DNA of 27,448 nucleotides from a virus. This document shows positions 1-5,730 of the stretch, one piece after another (position 1 is the first letter of the stretch; each line of letters opens with the position of its first letter). The stretch lies in the IMG/VR virus record IMGVR_UViG_3300020463_000110, positions 1 through 27,448 of that record. One strand, 5' to 3'. Below the pieces are notes generated by a model. It had not been told where the DNA came from and did not search any database. It saw only the letters and a list, made by a program, of their open reading frames with translations. Both the position numbers and the translations under genes were made by a program.

Positions 1-96
1 TTGTATCGTTGTCACACTATAATGAATTGTGCAAAGACTTGTCCAAAAGGCCTAAACCCGGCATTAGCAATAGCTGAAGTCAAGAAGATAATGTAG
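1..96 (+). CDS. sdhB: Succinate dehydrogenase iron-sulfur subunit, C-terminal fragment (partial, 5' end outside window)
   Basis: The frame starting at base 1 reads 31 residues to a TAG at 94-96. The fragment has the cysteine pattern C-x5-C-x3-C-P-K-G-L-N-P, with Cys at fragment residues 4, 10 and 14, followed by a short AIAEVKK-type tail. This is the hallmark C-terminus of SdhB (E. coli has RCHSIMNC...CPKGLNP), where these cysteines bind the [3Fe-4S] and [4Fe-4S] clusters that pass electrons from succinate to quinone. Fumarate reductase FrdB has a different motif here, so SdhB fits better. Only 13 bases separate it from the next gene, on the same strand, which suggests one transcript with phage genes. 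Only the last 31 residues are visible, so full length, the N-terminal 2Fe-2S domain and any sdhCDA partners cannot be judged. Confidence 0.85.
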   Translation: MYRCHTIMNCAKTCPKGLNPALAIAEVKKIM

Positions 97-109
97 TGTT
101 TGAGGATCC

Positions 110-793
110 ATGGCAATAATAGATTATAATGAGCCTTTTATTTTATGGGCAAGTGCAAGAACCGCTTCTACAGATTTTTTTTACGAATACTCTATAAGAA
201 ATAACTGTAAAACTATGCATATGAATCACGAACCTTTAAATTTAGAAGGTGTAAGAGCTGGACTATTACCTTCCGGTGGAATATTAGAAGTGGTTTCTCA
301 AAAATATTCTTTTAAGTGTATGGTAAATACATACACATCAAAAAAAGGATTATATGAATTAAGTAAACTTAAAAATGCAATTCCAGCTATGAACTATAAG
401 CACATTATAATTCATAGAAAAGATCTTTATGCTAGAGAAAAGTCATATCTATTTTCGCAACAAAATAATGTATGGTCTAAAAAAGATTTACTTATACCAA
501 GGGAATTTGTTGGATGGATGAATTTATCAGATAAAAAATTACGATGGAAAGAAGAACATGCTATAAAATTTGAGAAAGAAGTTTTAGACAAATATGTTGA
601 ACTTATTAATATATTTGATGAATATGAAATTCCTTATCAAATGGTAGAATTTGAAGAAGCATGCGAATATATCGGTAAAGATACTTCGCAAGGAACTAAA
701 CAATATTATGGAGAATGGGAATCTGCTACGGTTAAAGAGCAGCTACTCAAATTAGAAGACCATGAATTTTACAAAAGAATTAGAAGAACTTAA
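110..793 (+). CDS. Sulfotransferase-like protein
   Basis: This 227-residue protein resembles PAPS-dependent sulfotransferases. Near the N-terminus, a hydrophobic strand leads into S-A-R-T-A-S-T (about residues 15-21), which looks like the 5'-phosphosulfate-binding loop. A second hydrophobic strand ends in H-R-K-D-L with Arg103 and Ser112, which looks like the 3'-phosphate-binding segment. Such enzymes move a sulfate group onto sugars, lipids or proteins; the acceptor here is unknown. The ATG at 110 is preceded by a GAGG ribosome-binding site. It follows sdhB closely and precedes glycan-type genes including a KdsB homologue, so a role in modifying surface glycan is plausible. The assignment rests on two motifs only and could also cover a related P-loop fold. 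Confidence 0.6.
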   Translation: MAIIDYNEPFILWASARTASTDFFYEYSIRNNCKTMHMNHEPLNLEGVRAGLLPSGGILEVVSQKYSFKCMVNTYTSKKGLYELSKLKNAIPAMNYKHIIIHRKDLYAREKSYLFSQQNNVWSKKDLLIPREFVGWMNLSDKKLRWKEEHAIKFEKEVLDKYVELINIFDEYEIPYQMVEFEEACEYIGKDTSQGTKQYYGEWESATVKEQLLKLEDHEFYKRIRRT

Positions 794-1298
794 TCATCCT
801 CTCATACCGAAACACGGTGAAAATATTAAGGGTGAAGATCTTGAAAATTATATTCAGAAAACTGGTGATTTAGATTTTGCGTACGCAGTCTTAGAATACA
901 TTAATAATTTACTTCTTCAGCTGGCTAAAATTAAGAATAACGATTTAAGATTGTCAGCTAAAATAAATTCTAAAAATATATTAATTCGTGATGGTGCACC
1001 GTATTTTGTAGATCAAATAGAATGGGTGCATTCACACGAGGTATTTAAAATCATAATGTCTACAAACGTAGACATATGTAATTCACTACACACATCTTTA
1101 CTTTTATACGAATCTGTAAATTGGAAAACTGCAGCATACGATAAAAATCATGCTGCAATATATACTGCTCAGCATCAAAAGAATGAGGAGATCTTTGAGA
1201 AGGGTGTACGTCACGGATTTTGGAATGTAAAGACAAAAGAAGAAATAAAAGAAAAATATGAAAAGTATAAACATTTAGAGGATTGGTATGAATCATAA
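762..1298 (+). CDS. Unrecognised protein with a faint kinase-like motif
   Basis: 178 residues, overlapping the end of the sulfotransferase-like gene by 32 bases. I do not recognise the family with confidence. Residues about 65-88 (S-A-K-I-N-S-K-N-I-L, a short turn, then F-V-D-Q-I-E-W) resemble the catalytic-loop and metal-binding segment of APH/protein-kinase-like folds, whose usual pattern is HxDxxxxN(I/L)(I/L) followed by D(F/W). The Asn (N72) and a later Asp (D84) are present. The catalytic HxD is replaced by S-A-K, so if related it would be an inactive or highly diverged form, and the protein is short for a complete kinase. No strong ribosome-binding site is visible before the ATG at 762, and no other in-frame ATG lies nearby. 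Neighbours suggest a role with glycan modification. Confidence 0.5.
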   Translation: MNFTKELEELNHPLIPKHGENIKGEDLENYIQKTGDLDFAYAVLEYINNLLLQLAKIKNNDLRLSAKINSKNILIRDGAPYFVDQIEWVHSHEVFKIIMSTNVDICNSLHTSLLLYESVNWKTAAYDKNHAAIYTAQHQKNEEIFEKGVRHGFWNVKTKEEIKEKYEKYKHLEDWYES

Positions 1299-1896
1299 TG
1301 CAAGTGGAGCTTTATATCACACATGGACAAGCTTTATTCTAATTGACGTTTTAGAAGATGAAGAAGCAGTAATATGCTGTGAAGATATAAAAGTAGCAGA
1401 ATTATATAAAGAAGTTTATTTAAATCATTTTAACGCCAAACAATGGTTTAAGAACGCAAAGCTAGAAGACGGAAAGCGAGAGTGGAATTACGAAGCTATG
1501 GAGAAATACGTCGTAGAAGCGAATGGCTTTCTTAATTATCTTAAGACTGATAAAAAACCAAACAATAAGTTTGGATATTCTATAGCTAAACGTGACGTAT
1601 CGACTCAAGGTGTAGAAGACAACATGTATGAATTTATGCAAGATCTTTTAAAGGACCAGGTTGATTTAGGAAATTCTCGTCATTTTAAATCAGCCGAAGA
1701 ACTAGATGATAAGTTTACAATGCTTTTAAATTGTAAAGCGTTTATTGGTACAGAAACGTCATGGTCGCTGCTGTCTAAAAATCTACATATTCCTTGCATG
1801 TCACTTCATCAGTTTTGGCCCTATAAAAGTATAAAGCGCGTTAGAATAGATGGAGTTAGAACATACGTAGACCCACATATATCGATTGAAAAATGA
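1288..1896 (+). CDS. GT-B-like (glycosyltransferase-type) protein, paralogue 1
   Basis: 202 residues. The C-terminal part (about residues 126-170) has D-L-G, then F-K-S-A-E-E-L, then F-I-G-T-E-T-S-W-S. This resembles the nucleotide-sugar donor half of GT-B glycosyltransferases, where a 'sits in a queue, seen as a Ser/Thr-rich loop after F-I-G' pattern is common. The protein is too short to be a complete two-domain GT-B enzyme. The next gene is a diverged copy with the same blocks in the same order, so this pair arose by tandem duplication. The ATG at 1288 has GAGG upstream and overlaps the previous gene by 11 bases, as expected in a translationally coupled operon. Function is inferred only; sugar transfer has not been shown for this shape of protein. 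Confidence 0.55.
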   Translation: MNHNASGALYHTWTSFILIDVLEDEEAVICCEDIKVAELYKEVYLNHFNAKQWFKNAKLEDGKREWNYEAMEKYVVEANGFLNYLKTDKKPNNKFGYSIAKRDVSTQGVEDNMYEFMQDLLKDQVDLGNSRHFKSAEELDDKFTMLLNCKAFIGTETSWSLLSKNLHIPCMSLHQFWPYKSIKRVRIDGVRTYVDPHISIEK

Positions 1897-2450
1897 TGGA
1901 GTTTGCGACAAACCATGCTTTAGGTAAAACGTGGAGACAATATCACTACATGAACCATGCATGGCGTTTAGGCCATGAAGATGATATGGTAATATATTGT
2001 TCGCATTTTGATCAAGCTAAAATCATGTGGGAAGCATATAAACATTTCTTTGAGGTAAAAGGTGAACCGATTTTCCGAGAAGAAAATTTTGAGCACGTTT
2101 TAGATTTACAAGATTACTATAGAAATCCTACACGAGATGATCTTTTTGATTTATTTAAAACATATCTCAAACCATGGCCATATCTAGGAACTGCATTACC
2201 TATAGCTTATTCTATTATTGATATAAAAAATGGTGATAAAGGAATCGATAGTAAATCAAAAAATAATATTCTTAAATTTTTAACAGGCACAGATTTAGGC
2301 GATACACGTAATTTTAAATCTGCAGATGAATTAATCTATAAAATTACGCAGCTGGCTGCAGCAGAAACATTTATAGGACCTAATTGTTCGTGGTCTTTTT
2401 TGTGCCCTTATTTTGATACAACATGGATTGAACTGAGAAGAGGATTCTAA
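1893..2450 (+). CDS. GT-B-like protein, paralogue 2 of a tandem pair
   Basis: 185 residues, diverged paralogue of the preceding gene. Shared blocks are an N-terminal A-L-x-x-T-W segment, D-L-G-(D/N)-(T/S)-R-(N/H)-F-K-S-A-(D/E)-E-L (residues 134-147) and F-I-G-x-x-x-S-W-S near residue 160. The middle region differs. The start overlaps the previous stop as ATGA at 1893; a second ATG follows directly at 1896 and either could be used. The end overlaps the KdsB-like gene as TAATG. The pair may act as a heterodimer or the copies may have split their targets. That is inference; the sequence shows only duplication and the shared motif. Confidence 0.55.
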   Translation: MMEFATNHALGKTWRQYHYMNHAWRLGHEDDMVIYCSHFDQAKIMWEAYKHFFEVKGEPIFREENFEHVLDLQDYYRNPTRDDLFDLFKTYLKPWPYLGTALPIAYSIIDIKNGDKGIDSKSKNNILKFLTGTDLGDTRNFKSADELIYKITQLAAAETFIGPNCSWSFLCPYFDTTWIELRRGF

Positions 2451-3121
2451 TGAGTACAGCAATCGTAATACCAGCTAGGATGAAATCAACAAGATTTCCT
2501 GGCAAACCTTTAATTGATATGGATGGTAGACCTTTAATTCGAAGATGCTTTGATATTTGTCAGTCGTTTGGTTATGACACATATGTCCTTACTGATAGTC
2601 AAGAGATCGCAGATGTCATTACAAAGTTTAATGTAATATGGACAAGTCCTGATTGCACAGATGGAACGGATCGTTGTCTTTCTGCAATAGGTGATGAACT
2701 GCATTATGACAAATATATTAATGTACAAGGTGACACTTCGAATCCTAATATTACAGTCATTAAAGCAATAGAGAAAGCACTAGACGATCACTATGTAATT
2801 CAAGCACACAAAAAGATGACGCCTGAGGGTCAAGCGGATCCTACTGTTTGTAAAATGGTACAAACAAATAATGTGGTGCATTGGTATGTTCGCAGCGCAT
2901 TAGCATATGGTGATTTTTCTTTAGGCTATCATGGATATACACCAGAAGCAAAAAGACGTTGGAATACATTTACACATTATGAAGAAGAAAAGATAGAATC
3001 AATTGAAGCTATGAGGTGGATTCAGAACAATGATATGGTTAAAACTGTCAGAGTAGAAGATGATGGTATAGAAATTAATGAACCTAAAGATTACGAGCTC
3101 TGGAAAAAAAATTATAAGTGA
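2450..3121 (+). CDS. kdsB: 3-deoxy-manno-octulosonate cytidylyltransferase-like (CMP-Kdo synthetase)
   Basis: 223 residues, slightly shorter than typical KdsB (about 250). It would join CTP and Kdo to make CMP-Kdo, the donor for lipopolysaccharide inner core or related acidic capsule sugars. The N-terminal nucleotide-binding signature is clear: V-I-P-A-R-M-K-S-T-R-F-P-G-K-P-L at residues 6-21. T-D-G-T-D-R follows at about 70-75, and the metal-binding N-V-Q-G-D has its Asp at 95. The C-terminal signature normally reads V-D-T-P-E-D-L-E with an Asp metal ligand. Here it is I-N-E-P-K-D-Y-E, so that Asp is replaced by Asn210. The Glu after Q-G-D is also missing. It may therefore use a different sugar acid or be less active. 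The ATG at 2450 overlaps the upstream stop as TAATG, with AGAGG before it. Confidence 0.8.
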   Translation: MSTAIVIPARMKSTRFPGKPLIDMDGRPLIRRCFDICQSFGYDTYVLTDSQEIADVITKFNVIWTSPDCTDGTDRCLSAIGDELHYDKYINVQGDTSNPNITVIKAIEKALDDHYVIQAHKKMTPEGQADPTVCKMVQTNNVVHWYVRSALAYGDFSLGYHGYTPEAKRRWNTFTHYEEEKIESIEAMRWIQNNDMVKTVRVEDDGIEINEPKDYELWKKNYK

Positions 3122-3145
3122 TTGATTTTAAACAAAACAAAAGTA

Positions 3146-3174
3146 TGTACAAACGCGAAAAAACAGTGTAGGAT
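3146..3174 (+). promoter_or_regulatory. Sigma70-like promoter, TGTACA class (copy 1)
   Basis: TGTACA (3146-3151), 17-bp spacer, TAGGAT (3169-3174). It lies in the 78-base gap upstream of the ATG at 3200. It is one of four elements in this region with identical -35 sequence and identical spacing. Confidence 0.65.
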
Positions 3175-3199
3175 GGTTACATCAAATGAGGAGATAACC

Positions 3200-3520
3200 A
3201 TGAAAACTTTTACAGTATATCAGCTACAAGGCCCAAACTACAGAGACGCACGTTTTGATTTAGGTTTCGGCGATAATCCAGTAGCTCTTGCTGAAAAACT
3301 TTTCAACCAACGTTCTTATCAGTTGGTTGCTGACATCAAAGCAGTTGACCTAAACCACGTTTTTCAAATTGGTAACATTGGTCCTGAAGAAAATATTACA
3401 CGCATCGGTAAAATGTGTTCTCTTTCAGTCGGTGACGTAATTCAGTGTCAAGAAACTGGCGATTGTTTTCTTATCGCAAACTTTGGTTTTAAAAATCTTT
3501 TCGAAAAGGAGGCAGCGTAA
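3200..3520 (+). CDS. Conserved phage protein, YodL-like
   Basis: 106 residues from the ATG at 3200. A longer reading from a TTG at 3122 is open. The ATG at 3200 is chosen because it has AGGAGA just upstream and because the promoter TGTACA-N17-TAGGAT ends at 3174, inside the longer reading. The C-terminal part has L-S-V-G-D-V-I, a short turn, then F-L-I-A-N-F-G-F. This resembles the 'SVGDVI ... GF' pattern of YodL-type small domains seen in mobile elements and phages. Function is unknown. It is the first gene of a coupled set: its TAA overlaps the next ATG (TAATG), and AAGGAGG lies inside its 3' end as the next gene's ribosome-binding site. Confidence 0.7.
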   Translation: MKTFTVYQLQGPNYRDARFDLGFGDNPVALAEKLFNQRSYQLVADIKAVDLNHVFQIGNIGPEENITRIGKMCSLSVGDVIQCQETGDCFLIANFGFKNLFEKEAA

Positions 3521-3915
3521 TGTATACTTTTGAAGATAACCTTTTTTCTGATCTGCACAAAGAAGTGTATGGTTTCCGTCCTCGTTACCACAGATACTAT
3601 GAAGCTTCTGATAATGAAAAGCAAAATATCTGGGATGATCTTGTAGACGAGATGGATCAGGCTGTAGCTGATGCTCGTCAAGCTGTCAAAGATGCAATTA
3701 ACAGATTTGAAGATCGTATCGCAGATGTTATCAAGATTGGTGCTGGTGATCGTAAGACAGCTCTTCGTTGGATCACATCTAACGAGAAGTTTTTTCACGA
3801 ACAGAGTGTTGAGCATTTTGTTTGGGAACAAGGGTTTTTAAACTCTGGCTATGGTACGGCTCTTATAAAAGAGCTTGTAGACATAGTTGAGTATGAAGAG
3901 ATGGAGTGGGTATAG
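3520..3915 (+). CDS. Hypothetical phage protein
   Basis: 131 residues, family not named with confidence. It starts with M-Y-T-F-E-D-N-L-F and is rich in acidic and aromatic residues. A helical middle (about residues 40-75, many Asp, Ala and Arg) may form a coiled coil, followed by a conserved-looking aromatic segment. No membrane segment or catalytic motif is visible. The start has a near-perfect ribosome-binding site (AAGGAGG, 3507-3513), implying strong translation, and the ATG overlaps the previous stop. Its own stop TAG overlaps the GTG start of a tiny membrane-protein gene. Confidence 0.7.
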   Translation: MYTFEDNLFSDLHKEVYGFRPRYHRYYEASDNEKQNIWDDLVDEMDQAVADARQAVKDAINRFEDRIADVIKIGAGDRKTALRWITSNEKFFHEQSVEHFVWEQGFLNSGYGTALIKELVDIVEYEEMEWV

Positions 3916-4010
3916 TGGAGGTATATCTAATAATAGAAAATTACTTTTGGAATGCAATGGGTATTGCCGCCGTAATAGGCGTAGTAATACTATTACAGAA
4001 ATGGATGTAA
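3915..4010 (+). CDS. Predicted 31-residue single-span membrane microprotein
   Basis: This small frame runs from a GTG at 3915, overlapping the previous stop as TAGTG, to TAA at 4008-4010. It ends two bases before the next ATG. A GGAG lies about 9 bases upstream of the GTG. The product has a short acidic and aromatic N-terminus, then a hydrophobic run of about 17 residues (A-M-G-I-A-A-V-I-G-V-V-I-L-L), and ends Q-K-W-M. This is the shape of a single membrane helix with a basic end. The exact fit between two genes supports it. Family and function are unknown; an internal ATG at 3957 would give a still shorter product. Confidence 0.5.
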   Translation: MEVYLIIENYFWNAMGIAAVIGVVILLQKWM

Positions 4011-4011
4011 T

Positions 4012-4281
4012 ATGGAAAAACATTACAACAACTTTTATGGCCGCGGTAGTAAGGAAGGAATAGAGTTCGATGGAAAAATTTGGGACGATAGGCACGGAGG
4101 TCCTTTTGATCGTGGATCAGCTGATTCGTATTATCGTAGGGGTATTACTCCTCACTTTTTTACAGGTTCAAGTTATCAGTCTCCTATCGTAGAAGAAAGC
4201 GAAATGACAAATGAGCAATTGGAAGCATATCACGCAGGTTATAGATACAATCAGAAGCAAGGTGATTTTAAAGAGTGGTGA
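4012..4281 (+). CDS. Hypothetical phage protein, Gly/Tyr-rich
   Basis: 89 residues. It contains D-R-G-S-A-D-S-Y-Y-R-R-G, a Pro-His-Phe/Tyr segment, and then M-T-N-E-Q-L-E-A-Y-H-A-G-Y near the C-terminus. This combination recalls small conserved proteins of marine T4-like phages, but I know of no function. The ATG lies one base after the previous stop. There is no membrane segment or enzyme motif. It ends one base before the next ATG, so the run of small genes is read as one operon from the promoter at 3146-3174. Confidence 0.7.
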   Translation: MEKHYNNFYGRGSKEGIEFDGKIWDDRHGGPFDRGSADSYYRRGITPHFFTGSSYQSPIVEESEMTNEQLEAYHAGYRYNQKQGDFKEW

Positions 4282-4282
4282 T

Positions 4283-4516
4283 ATGTTTACAAATGAAATT
4301 GAGTGGGAAGAAACTATAACGACCGTTTTAGATGATAGCGGACGTCACGAAGACGTTCAGCTATTCATTGACGATCACGGTGTATTCATTCGTCAATGGA
4401 ATGAAAAAGCGAAAAAATTTGATTTAATCGAATTGACTCATAAGATGTATCATGAGCTAATAGAAGCAATGAGATATAAAGAAGGCGCTTACATTACTAG
4501 ATACAAAGCTGTGTAA
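4283..4516 (+). CDS. Hypothetical phage protein
   Basis: 77 residues from the ATG at 4283. The frame is open upstream to an ATG at 4211 inside the previous gene. The later start is preferred because it directly follows the previous stop (TGA-T-ATG) and has a GA-rich GAGTGGTG ribosome-binding region. The product is acidic and looks like a small alpha/beta domain with V-Q-L-F-I-D-D-H-G-V-F-I-R-Q-W in the middle, suggesting beta strands followed by helices. It is the last gene before a 90-base gap holding the next promoter. Function unknown. Confidence 0.65.
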   Translation: MFTNEIEWEETITTVLDDSGRHEDVQLFIDDHGVFIRQWNEKAKKFDLIELTHKMYHELIEAMRYKEGAYITRYKAV

Positions 4517-4554
4517 TATTTTTATCACACTCTAGAATAAAATATATTTAACTG

Positions 4555-4583
4555 TGTACATTCCTGTATTTTCGTAGTAGTAT
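4555..4583 (+). promoter_or_regulatory. Sigma70-like promoter, TGTACA class (copy 2)
   Basis: TGTACA (4555-4560), 17-bp spacer, TAGTAT (4578-4583), ahead of the ATG at 4607. The stretch AACTGTGTACATT(C/T)CTGT with a following TTTTCGT is nearly identical to copy 3 at 5678, so conservation extends into the spacer. The gap 4517-4606 has no other feature I can see. Confidence 0.75.
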
Positions 4584-4606
4584 AGGATTATAACATAGGA
4601 GAAAAT

Positions 4607-4876
4607 ATGACTAATCAACAAAAAGCCGATCGTCTTGCAATCATTCAAAAAATCGCTGAAAGACAAAAGCGTGAGAAAGCTACTGCATTACGTATGGCTA
4701 AACTCAAAACTCGTTCTAAATCTTTGGTAAAAAGAGTACCAAAGAAAAAGCGTGACTTCATGGAAATTCCAAAAGAGTCTAACATGTATCAGTGGACTGA
4801 TGCTAGTAAGTACGCTAAAGAATATTATGGGGAGACCATGTATGAAACAACCAGATTCGACAACGACTGGGATTAA
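4607..4876 (+). CDS. Hypothetical phage protein, basic N-terminal half
   Basis: 89 residues. The N-terminal 50 residues are strongly basic (many Lys and Arg, ending V-P-K-K-K-R-D) and probably helical. The C-terminal part is acidic and aromatic (Y-A-K-E-Y-Y-G-E, then D-N-D-W-D). This charge pattern could suit nucleic-acid or RNA polymerase binding, but no family is recognised. The TAGGAG ribosome-binding site (4597-4602) and the promoter just upstream support the start. Its 3' end carries GGGGAG, used by the overlapping next gene. Confidence 0.65.
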   Translation: MTNQQKADRLAIIQKIAERQKREKATALRMAKLKTRSKSLVKRVPKKKRDFMEIPKESNMYQWTDASKYAKEYYGETMYETTRFDNDWD

Positions 4877-5201
4877 TGGAATCGAAGTAGAGTTGATGCT
4901 GAGTCCACTCAAGGCTCAGCTTGACAAACTCGAGCAAACCACGTCAAACATAAGTATCAAGCTTGATTCCTTGATACATGTTACACTTGCGTGGAATGAA
5001 AGTATCGACAATATTAATGAACATCTAAAAGAAAGTATGGGTGTAATTAAAGAACATGTCGGTCTTATTGAAGATTCTGATGTGTTGGTTAACATTGACG
5101 ATTTTATTTTAAAAAGTTCTTACGAAAAGGACGAGACGGATGAAAAGGTATTACACCTAAATCCTGATTTATTTAATGGAGGCGAAAGCAGTGATAAGTG
5201 A
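4842..5201 (+). CDS. Hypothetical phage protein with coiled-coil tendency
   Basis: 119 residues from the ATG at 4842, which has GGGGAG seven bases upstream. The frame is open back to 4752, but that part lies inside the previous gene and has no ribosome-binding site. The gene overlaps its upstream neighbour by 35 bases. Residues about 20-80 show a heptad-like spread of Leu, Ile and Val (P-L-K-A-Q-L-D-K-L-E, S-I-K-L-D-S-L) and are probably a coiled coil. The C-terminus is acidic. Function is unknown. Its 3' end overlaps the next gene. Confidence 0.6.
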   Translation: MKQPDSTTTGINGIEVELMLSPLKAQLDKLEQTTSNISIKLDSLIHVTLAWNESIDNINEHLKESMGVIKEHVGLIEDSDVLVNIDDFILKSSYEKDETDEKVLHLNPDLFNGGESSDK

Positions 5202-5457
5202 AATTGAAATGGAGATTGCGGTGAACCGTAGTGAAATGATACAAGAGTTACATAATCGTGACTGCCAAGTTATCTTTAGCAAAGTTGATGGTACTGAACG
5301 TACTATGATTTGTACTCTCAATGAGAGTGTGATTGATAACGTAGATACAGCAAAGCGTGAAGTGAAATCACGTAATGATAATGTTCTTGCTGTATGGGAT
5401 GTAGAAAATAAGGGATGGCGATCTTTTCGGATCGACTCTGTCATATCTTTTACATAG
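5191..5457 (+). CDS. WYL_2-like (Sm/SH3-barrel) small protein
   Basis: 88 residues from a GTG at 5191, which has GGAGG eight bases upstream. An in-frame ATG at 5176 has no ribosome-binding site and is less likely. The core reads V-I-F-S-K-V-D-G-T-E-R-T-M-I-C-T-L, then N-V-L-A-V-W-D-V, then W-R-S-F-R-I-D-S-V. This strand-rich pattern resembles the WYL_2 (formerly DUF2693) family found in T4-like phages, an SH3-barrel fold thought to bind nucleic acid or ligands. The role here is unknown. It overlaps the previous gene by 11 bases. Directly after its stop lies a late-promoter element. Confidence 0.6.
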   Translation: MISEIEMEIAVNRSEMIQELHNRDCQVIFSKVDGTERTMICTLNESVIDNVDTAKREVKSRNDNVLAVWDVENKGWRSFRIDSVISFT

Positions 5458-5465
5458 TATAAATA
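5458..5465 (+). promoter_or_regulatory. T4-type late promoter
   Basis: Exact TATAAATA, followed by G as in three other plus-strand copies. In T4 late promoters initiation occurs about six bases after this octamer. Here that position is 5471, the A of the next gene's ATG. Confidence 0.7.
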
Positions 5466-5470
5466 GATAC

Positions 5471-5674
5471 ATGTATATCCCACTAGAATATCTTTTTGCT
5501 ATTACTACGACAGTTGTAGCATACTTGACATATCGTCTAGGTAAAAAAGATGATGCAGATTATCGAGATGATATAGTCGATACGACTATTGATTATCTTA
5601 TTCAAGAAAATATGGTAAAATGGAAACGTCACAGTAACGGCGAGATAGAATTATTTCCTCTCGACGAAAATTAA
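5471..5674 (+). CDS. Small membrane-anchored phage protein
   Basis: 67 residues. The N-terminus has a hydrophobic segment of about 16 residues (Y-L-F-A-I-T-T-T-V-V-A-Y-L-T) ending in Y-R-L-G-K-K, so it is probably one membrane span with the acidic, charged remainder on the inside. No ribosome-binding site precedes the ATG at 5471, and it is the only ATG near the 5' end. The late-promoter octamer TATAAATA ends five bases before it, so the transcript may be leaderless. No function is known; late timing and a membrane anchor would suit a lysis, envelope or virion-assembly role, but this is inference. Confidence 0.65.
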   Translation: MYIPLEYLFAITTTVVAYLTYRLGKKDDADYRDDIVDTTIDYLIQENMVKWKRHSNGEIELFPLDEN

Positions 5675-5677
5675 CTG

Positions 5678-5706
5678 TGTACATTTCTGTTTTTTCGTGT
5701 TAGAAT
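5678..5706 (+). promoter_or_regulatory. Sigma70-like promoter, TGTACA class (copy 3)
   Basis: TGTACA (5678-5683), 17-bp spacer, TAGAAT (5701-5706). It lies between the small membrane-protein gene and the ATG at 5731. It shares the upstream AACTG and the TTTTCGT spacer block with copy 2. Confidence 0.75.
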
Positions 5707-5730
5707 AGAATTATATTATGAGGAGATATT

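Noticed and set aside
1-110. Host chromosome-prophage junction explaining sdhB
   Set aside because: No integrase or att-like repeat is seen, T4-like phages are not known to integrate this way, and the gap to the next gene is operon-like. A contig join error remains possible.
2722-2750. TGTACA inside the kdsB-like gene as a fifth promoter of the TGTACA class
   Set aside because: The sequence 17 bases downstream is CTAATA, a poor -10, and it lies inside a coding region with no gene start nearby.
3122-3199. TTG-initiated N-terminal extension of the YodL-like gene
   Set aside because: The extension lies over the promoter and lacks a ribosome-binding site; the ATG at 3200 has AGGAGA.
3448-3831. 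127-codon minus-strand frame
   Set aside because: Antisense to a plus-strand gene with a near-perfect ribosome-binding site; no recognisable product.
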